This document shows, piece after piece, positions 59,301-64,000 of a stretch of DNA of 64,000 bases; the first letter of the stretch is position 1, and each line of letters begins with the position of its first letter. Source of the DNA: CALOCN01 sp942491735 (GTDB lineage Bacteria > Eisenbacteria > RBG-16-71-46 > JABDJR01); assembly GCA_942491735.1 (NCBI GenBank), contig CALOCN010000014.1, positions 1,488,001-1,552,000 on the forward strand. The letters run 5' to 3'. The translations under genes were made by a program, and so were the position numbers. The notes below the pieces were generated by a model, which was given only the letters and a program-made list of their open reading frames with translations, was not told where the DNA came from and ran no database searches.

Positions 59301-60037
59301 GCGGAACGGTCTGGGTGACCCGCCCCGGGTCCGCCGCCGTGGAAACGGTGGACGCGGTGAGCCGGGCCGGATTCCAGGCAGTGTCCATCCCGGTCATCGA
59401 GGTCGGTCCGGTTCCGTTCGAACCGCCCCCCGAAATCCCCGCCCTCGTCGTCTTCGTGAGCGCCAATGCAGTGCGGGCGTTGGAAGCCGGCATGGACGCC
59501 GCGGCAACCCGCCGCGCCGCCGAGGCCTGGTGTGTCGGGGAACCCACCGCCCGTGTGGCCGAGGGCTTCGGCTGGCGGACCTGGTACCCGGAGACACGAC
59601 AGAGCGCGGAGGCGGTCGTTGAGCATGCGCGGACGATGTCCCTGTCCGACCTGGCGATCTGGATCCCCTGCGGGGATCGCGAGGGCACGGCACGCACGTT
59701 GCTTCCCGGGGAGTTGACTGCGCTCGGAGCCCGGGTCACTCTCCTTCCGGCCTACACGACCCGCCGCCGCGGGTTGGAGGCGGGGGACTACGTCACCCTG
59801 GGGACCCATGAACCCGCGGTGATTCTCGTCCACAGCCCCTCCGCGGCCGAGGAACTCCATGCCGATTCCCATCCCGCGGTGCGGCGATGGAGGGATACGG
59901 CCCGGTGGCTGGCCGTGGGTACGCGGACCGCATCACGCCTGCGCGAGTTGGGAGCCGGGGATGTCTCGGTTTGCCACGAACCCGGCGCCACCGGTGTCAC
60001 GATGGCCCTGCAACGCATTCGATCGAGGACCCCATGA
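59297..60037 (+). CDS. hemD: Uroporphyrinogen III synthase
   Basis: 246 residues from a GTG at 59297 (GTGA overlap with hemC). Poorly conserved as usual for HemD, but the bilobed pattern is there: VTRPGSAAVETVDAVSRAG at the start, VVFVSANAVRAL in the first lobe, ILVHSPSAAEEL and WLAVGTRTASRLRELG in the second. It cyclises hydroxymethylbilane with inversion of ring D. Its place between hemC and hemB supports the call. Confidence 0.9.
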   Translation: MSGTVWVTRPGSAAVETVDAVSRAGFQAVSIPVIEVGPVPFEPPPEIPALVVFVSANAVRALEAGMDAAATRRAAEAWCVGEPTARVAEGFGWRTWYPETRQSAEAVVEHARTMSLSDLAIWIPCGDREGTARTLLPGELTALGARVTLLPAYTTRRRGLEAGDYVTLGTHEPAVILVHSPSAAEELHADSHPAVRRWRDTARWLAVGTRTASRLRELGAGDVSVCHEPGATGVTMALQRIRSRTP

Positions 60038-61023
60038 GCACTTTTCCCGATCTCAGGCTTCGACGCACGCGCAAACAGGCCGGTCTCCGACGACTGGTCC
60101 GCGAGACGCGTCTGGACCCCGGCAACTTCATTCTTCCCGTTTTCCTCTGTTCCGGATCCGGAGTGGACCGTCCCGTGGCGTCCATGCCCGGGGTGAGTCA
60201 ATGGTCCGTGGATCGGTTTGCCGAGGAGGCGCCGCGCATCCGGGATTCGGGCGTCGGTGCGGTCATGCTGTTCGGCATCCCGGAGAACAAGGACGGCGAG
60301 GGCAGCGCATCGTGGCGCGAGGACGGGATCGTCCAGCGGGGGCTGGAAGCGATGGGGAAGTCCGCCCCCGAACTGGTCCGCATCGTGGATCTCTGCTTCT
60401 GCGAGTACACCGATCACGGCCACTGCGGCGTGATGCACGGGGAGGAACTCGACAACGATGCGACCCTGGTCAACCTGGGGACCCAGGCGGTGTCGTTGGC
60501 CGGGGCCGGGGCCCAGGTCATGGCGCCGTCCGGCATGATCGACGGCATGGTCCAGGCCATCCGCGACGCCCTCGACGACGCCGATCACGACGACCTGCCC
60601 ATCCTGTCCTATGCGGCCAAGTACGCGAGCGCGTTCTACGGACCGTTCCGCGACGCGGCGGAGTCCACCCCCGCGTTCGGTGACCGCAGGTCCCACCAGA
60701 TGGATCCGTCCAATGGCGACGAGGCCCTGCGCGAAGTGGAGCAGGATCTTCAGGAGGGGGCCGACATGGTCATGGTCAAACCGGCCCTCCCGTATCTGGA
60801 CATCGTGTTCCGGGTCAAGGAGACCTTCGGCGTTCCGGTGGCGGCCTACCAGGTGAGCGGGGAGTACAGCATGGTGCACGCGGCCGGAGCCAACGGTTGG
60901 GTGGACACGGCACGGGTGATGATGGAGTCGCTGGTCTCGATCCGACGGGCGGGTGCGGACATGATCCTGACCTATTTCGCCCGCGAGGCGGCCACGGAAC
61001 TACGAAAGGGATGGGAACCATGA
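60034..61023 (+). CDS. hemB: Porphobilinogen synthase
   Basis: 329 residues from the ATG at 60034 (ATGA overlap). Schiff-base lysines are in LSYAAKYASAFYGPFR and MVMVKPALPYLD. The metal-binding loop is DLCFCEYTDHGHCG, which keeps three Cys (CxC...C), so this is the zinc-dependent form. It joins two 5-aminolevulinates. Confidence 0.97.
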   Translation: MSTFPDLRLRRTRKQAGLRRLVRETRLDPGNFILPVFLCSGSGVDRPVASMPGVSQWSVDRFAEEAPRIRDSGVGAVMLFGIPENKDGEGSASWREDGIVQRGLEAMGKSAPELVRIVDLCFCEYTDHGHCGVMHGEELDNDATLVNLGTQAVSLAGAGAQVMAPSGMIDGMVQAIRDALDDADHDDLPILSYAAKYASAFYGPFRDAAESTPAFGDRRSHQMDPSNGDEALREVEQDLQEGADMVMVKPALPYLDIVFRVKETFGVPVAAYQVSGEYSMVHAAGANGWVDTARVMMESLVSIRRAGADMILTYFAREAATELRKGWEP

Positions 61024-62315
61024 GCTCGGAATCGAGACAGAGTGCGGCGTTGTTCGATCGGGCCCGGGGAGTCATACCGGGCGGCGTCAACTCGCCGGTG
61101 CGGGCCTTCGGGCCGGTCGGGGGGACCCCGCCGTTCATCGTGCGGGGTGCGGGGTGTCGGCTGGAGGACGCGGACGGAAACGCCTACATCGACTACGTGG
61201 GCTCCTACGGTCCCCTGATCCTCGGGCATGCGCATCCCGAGGTCGTCGCGGCCATCGGCGCCGCGGCGGCCCTGGGCACCAGCTACGGGGCGCCCACGCC
61301 GGGAGAAGTGGATCTGGCCGCGCTTCTCGTGGAGCGGGTCCCGGGCATGGACATGGTGCGTCTGGTCAACAGCGGCACCGAAGCGACCATGTCGGCGCTA
61401 CGCCTGGCCCGGGCGGCCACGGGGCGCGACCGGTTCATCAAGGTGACCGGCTGCTACCACGGACACGGCGACGCGTTCCTGGTCCAGGCCGGCTCGGCGG
61501 CGACCACGCTCGGCGTACCCAACAGCCCCGGTGTCCCGGAGGCGGTGGTGCGGGACACCCTGCTCGTGCCGTTCAACGATCCCGATGCGGTGGAGGGCCT
61601 CTTCACCGAACACGGCGATACCATTGCCTGTCTCTTTGTCGAGCCGGTGGCGGGAAACATGGGATGCATCCCTCCGCAACCGGGTTACCTGGAGGCGTTG
61701 AGGGAGATCACACGGCGGCACGGAGCGTTGCTGATCTTCGACGAGGTCATGACCGGATTCCGCATCGCACCGGGGGGCGGACAGGAGCGATACGGGGTGA
61801 CCGCGGATCTGGTCACCCTGGGCAAGATCATCGGTGGAGGGCTCCCGGTGGGGGCCTACGGGGGGCGGAGGGACCTCATGGAGCGTCTGGCCCCCTCGGG
61901 GCCGGTGTACCAGGCCGGGACCCTTTCCGGGAACCCGCTCGCGGTGGCGGCCGGGCTGGCCACGTTGCGGCGGGCGCTTCAGCCCCAGGCCGCCCGCGCC
62001 CTGGAACTCCTGGGGGCGCGGCTCGAAGCCGGTGTGCAGAAGCTCATCCGGGAGAAGGGCTATCCCCTCTGTTTCCAGCGGGTGGGAAGCATGTTCTGCC
62101 TCTACTTCCGCGCCGAACCGGTGCGTAACTACGCGGATGCCACCGGGTGCGACACCGGGGCATTCACCCGGTACTTCCATGCCATGCTGGACCGGGGCAT
62201 CTACCTGGCCCCCTCGCAGTACGAGGCGGGATTCCTTTCCCTGGCCCACACCGAAGCGGACGTGGATCGCACCCTGGCCGCGGGAGCGGAGTCGTTGGCG
62301 TTGGCGTTCGGCTAG
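61020..62315 (+). CDS. hemL: Glutamate-1-semialdehyde 2,1-aminomutase
   Basis: 431 residues from the ATG at 61020 (ATGA overlap with hemB). PGGVNSPVRAF at the N-terminus, NSGTEATMSALRLAR and FDEVMTGFR, and PLP lysine Lys269 in TLGKIIGGGLPVGAYGG. It completes the C5 route by making 5-aminolevulinate and ends the haem operon; 40 bases later lies the convergent PBP1A gene. Confidence 0.97.
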   Translation: MSSESRQSAALFDRARGVIPGGVNSPVRAFGPVGGTPPFIVRGAGCRLEDADGNAYIDYVGSYGPLILGHAHPEVVAAIGAAAALGTSYGAPTPGEVDLAALLVERVPGMDMVRLVNSGTEATMSALRLARAATGRDRFIKVTGCYHGHGDAFLVQAGSAATTLGVPNSPGVPEAVVRDTLLVPFNDPDAVEGLFTEHGDTIACLFVEPVAGNMGCIPPQPGYLEALREITRRHGALLIFDEVMTGFRIAPGGGQERYGVTADLVTLGKIIGGGLPVGAYGGRRDLMERLAPSGPVYQAGTLSGNPLAVAAGLATLRRALQPQAARALELLGARLEAGVQKLIREKGYPLCFQRVGSMFCLYFRAEPVRNYADATGCDTGAFTRYFHAMLDRGIYLAPSQYEAGFLSLAHTEADVDRTLAAGAESLALAFG

Positions 62316-62355
62316 GAGGGGGTTCGGCCGGGGGGAGCCTGCGGGAAGGCCGGTG

Positions 62356-64000
62356 CTACCGGGGAGGGGACTTTTCTTCCTCGTCCCCCTGCGGTTCCTC
62401 GTCCTTGTCGTCCGTGTCGTTGTCGCCCCATCGATCGCGAAGACGTATGTCGATGGTGGACCCGTGCAGGTAACAGCGTTGGGACGGTACCTGGCCGTCG
62501 AGGAAGACCTCGCTGCGGGTCTCGGGGCAGTTGGGTCGTGAGAGGTAGCTCGTTTCCTTGCACACCGTGCGCTCGACGACCCCCTCGGGCCGGTCGAAGT
62601 CTTCCGCTTCCATGTCCCGGGTCGCCGACTGCATGATCCGCGTCCACAGGGGGAGCGCGGCGCGGGAACCGGACATCCCCCGGCCGATCGGTTTTCTCTG
62701 GTCGTACCCCACCCACACGCCGGCAACCAGCCGCGGGGTGTATCCGATAAACCATGCGTCGGAATAATCGTCCGTGGTGCCTGTTTTTCCGGCAGCCGGG
62801 ATCTGGAAGCCCATCTGTCGGGACGCCGCGCCGGTTCCGTAGTCGAGCGCCGAGGCCATCATGTCGTTGAGCAGCGCGACCGGAGCGGGAGAGAGGACCT
62901 CGCGACGCTCGGGGCGGAACTCCTTGAGCACGTTCCCGGCCCGATCCTCGATGCGGGTAATGAAGATGGGCTCCACCCGGATACCGTTGTTGGCGAACAC
63001 GGTGTAGGCGTAGGTGAGATCCTCCAGGGTGGTCTCCGCCGACCCCAGGGCGATGCTGCGCACCCGCGGGATCCGGCTGTCCAGACCGCACGCCTTGGCC
63101 GCTCGGATGACCGCGTCCACCCCGATCTCTTCCTGGAGCCGCACCGTGGGCACGTTGAGGGAGCGGTCGAGGGAGTAGCGCATGGTGACCTGGCCCCGGT
63201 ACTCCCGGTCGTAGTTGCGGGGCTGCCACCGGTCCTGTCCCGGTTCGTCGAAGTGGATCTCGGCGTCGAGCAAGGTATAGGAAGGATAGAATCCCCGCTG
63301 GATTGCGGCCAGGTATACGAACGGCTTGAACGAGGAGCCGGGCTGCCGGCGTGCGCTGGTCACCCGGTTGAACTTGCTTTCCTCGAAACTGCGACCACCG
63401 GAAAGGGCGCGGATCGCTCCGGTCTCCGGGTCCACCACCAGGGCCCCGGCCTGCAGGTAGTCCACCGGCCGTGACTCCCCCTGCTCGCGCGCGGCAAGGT
63501 ACTCGATCCGGGTCGCCTTGCTCTTGGTCTGCTTCTCCAGATCGGAAAGGTGTTCCTCGAGGGCCAGATCCACTTCACGTTGGAGGGGCAGGTCGAGGGT
63601 GGTGTGGACGGTGAGTCCGCCCTCGTAGATCGCTTCGCTCCCGTACTCGCGCTCCAGGAACTGCCGCACCATCTCCATGAAGTAGGGAGCGTTGTCGGGA
63701 CTCAGCGGCGCCGCGGCCACGTTGAGGGTCTCGGCGAGGGCGCTCTGGCGTACCGGCTCGTCGATGAACTCGCAGTCCAGCATGGAGCGCAGGACCACGT
63801 TCCGCCGTTTCATCGCCGCTTCCGGATGTCGGCGGGGAGAGTAGTCGCGCGGATTCCGGGGGAGTCCGGCGAGGAGAGCCGCCTCCCCCAGGCTGAGCTC
63901 GCCGACGTCCCGGCCAAAGAAGCGACGCGCGGCCGCCTGAACGCCGTAGGCGCCGTCCCCGAAATAGATCTGGTTGAGGTACATCTCCAGGATCTCGGCC
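62356..64000 (-). CDS. Penicillin-binding protein 1A-type, 5' end beyond window
   Basis: The frame is open at the right edge: codons before the internal ATG at 63984 read AEILE, continuing the glycosyltransferase 51 motif EILEMYLNQIYFGDGAYGVQAAA (in two stretches). About 547 residues are visible: the end of the transglycosylase, the linker with an OB-like insertion, and the full transpeptidase with PGSSFKPF (SxxK), SLN and KTGTTDDYSDAWFIGYT. The C-terminus is Arg/Asp/Glu-rich. It polymerises and crosslinks peptidoglycan. The missing part is the membrane anchor and most of the transglycosylase domain. Confidence 0.95.
   Translation of the reverse strand, partial: AEILEMYLNQIYFGDGAYGVQAAARRFFGRDVGELSLGEAALLAGLPRNPRDYSPRRHPEAAMKRRNVVLRSMLDCEFIDEPVRQSALAETLNVAAAPLSPDNAPYFMEMVRQFLEREYGSEAIYEGGLTVHTTLDLPLQREVDLALEEHLSDLEKQTKSKATRIEYLAAREQGESRPVDYLQAGALVVDPETGAIRALSGGRSFEESKFNRVTSARRQPGSSFKPFVYLAAIQRGFYPSYTLLDAEIHFDEPGQDRWQPRNYDREYRGQVTMRYSLDRSLNVPTVRLQEEIGVDAVIRAAKACGLDSRIPRVRSIALGSAETTLEDLTYAYTVFANNGIRVEPIFITRIEDRAGNVLKEFRPERREVLSPAPVALLNDMMASALDYGTGAASRQMGFQIPAAGKTGTTDDYSDAWFIGYTPRLVAGVWVGYDQRKPIGRGMSGSRAALPLWTRIMQSATRDMEAEDFDRPEGVVERTVCKETSYLSRPNCPETRSEVFLDGQVPSQRCYLHGSTIDIRLRDRWGDNDTDDKDEEPQGDEEEKSPPR

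Noticed and set aside
56996..59872. A 958-codon open frame antisense to hemA and hemC
   Set aside because: Long antisense frames are common at this GC content; the opposite strand carries unmistakable hemA, hemC and hemX-like genes.
1..64000. CRISPR arrays, insertion sequences, integrases or phage genes
   Set aside because: No spaced direct repeats, transposase or integrase motifs or terminal inverted repeats were found; the only tandem repeat is inside vgrG.

Overview
The window is GC-rich, gene-dense chromosomal DNA from a diderm bacterium. Evidence for two membranes is the many lipobox lipoproteins, a VgrG/PAAR type VI secretion spike module and a class A penicillin-binding protein. Most genes are coupled by 1- to 4-base stop/start overlaps (ATGA, TGATG, TAGTG), and GTG and TTG starts are common. 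No rRNA, convincing tRNA, insertion sequence or CRISPR array was seen. I cannot name the taxon. A high-GC group such as Gemmatimonadota, Eisenbacteria/Krumholzibacteriota or Myxococcota would fit, but that is a guess.

Layout. (1) 1-11.4 kb: type VI secretion accessory and spike region. Five rightward genes (pentapeptide, DUF3540, DUF4150 PAAR-like, small membrane protein, VgrG) converge on eight leftward genes (TIGR02270-like, DUF6484, DUF2169, ketosynthase-like, second DUF4150, a metzincin-like candidate effector, a lipoprotein, an orphan). No sheath, baseplate or ClpV gene is in view. (2) 11.5-13.8 kb: GT-C glycosyltransferase with a TPR tail. (3) 13.8-20.3 kb: leftward operon lpd, E1alpha, E1beta, E2, lipB, lipA, i.e. 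a complete 2-oxoacid dehydrogenase plus its lipoylation enzymes. It diverges from a TetR regulator and a type II NADH dehydrogenase, and the two promoters overlap. (4) 22.3-27.4 kb: rhodanese-like protein with a structured leader, O-methyltransferase, alanine racemase, a CxxCH lipoprotein, another lipoprotein and a TPR protein. (5) 27.4-38.7 kb: an ABC importer (fused double ATPase and two permeases) whose likely binding protein (DUF3798) lies 4.5 kb away beyond aqpZ, an amidohydrolase, an HNH protein and a DCC protein; then an FMN reductase and transaldolase. (6) 38.8-42 kb: a four-gene membrane cassette of unknown function (one DUF6754-like). (7) 42.1-45 kb: a catalytically degenerate M48 lipoprotein and an OPT transporter. 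(8) 45.0-48.2 kb: a cysteine operon (CysM, Mec, and a CysO-MoeZ-rhodanese fusion) preceded by a cysteine-codon leader peptide and an intrinsic terminator. (9) 48.2-52.2 kb: rsgA, a 3D-domain protein, a hairpin-dense gap, two XRE-cupin paralogues, mazG. (10) 52.3-62.3 kb: haem operon hemE, hemG/Y, thymidine phosphorylase, ccsA-like, hemA, hemC, hemD, hemB, hemL. (11) 62.4 kb to the right edge: a partial PBP1A.

The most interesting region is 45.0-48.2 kb. A promoter leads into a 36-codon leader with six Cys codons among eleven, followed by an 8-bp hairpin and a run of T. A purine-rich segment right after the Cys codons can pair with the terminator's left arm, which fits ribosome-mediated cysteine attenuation. 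The genes it would control encode the protein-carrier route to cysteine. Here the sulfur carrier is the N-terminus of its own activating enzyme, with the diglycine buried inside the chain, so it should need proteolytic release. The JAMM protease Mec, encoded just upstream, is the obvious candidate.

Promoters share a theme: a -10 hexamer close to TACACT, often with an upstream TG. At rsgA and mazG it lies only 8 bases before the start codon, which implies leaderless mRNAs.
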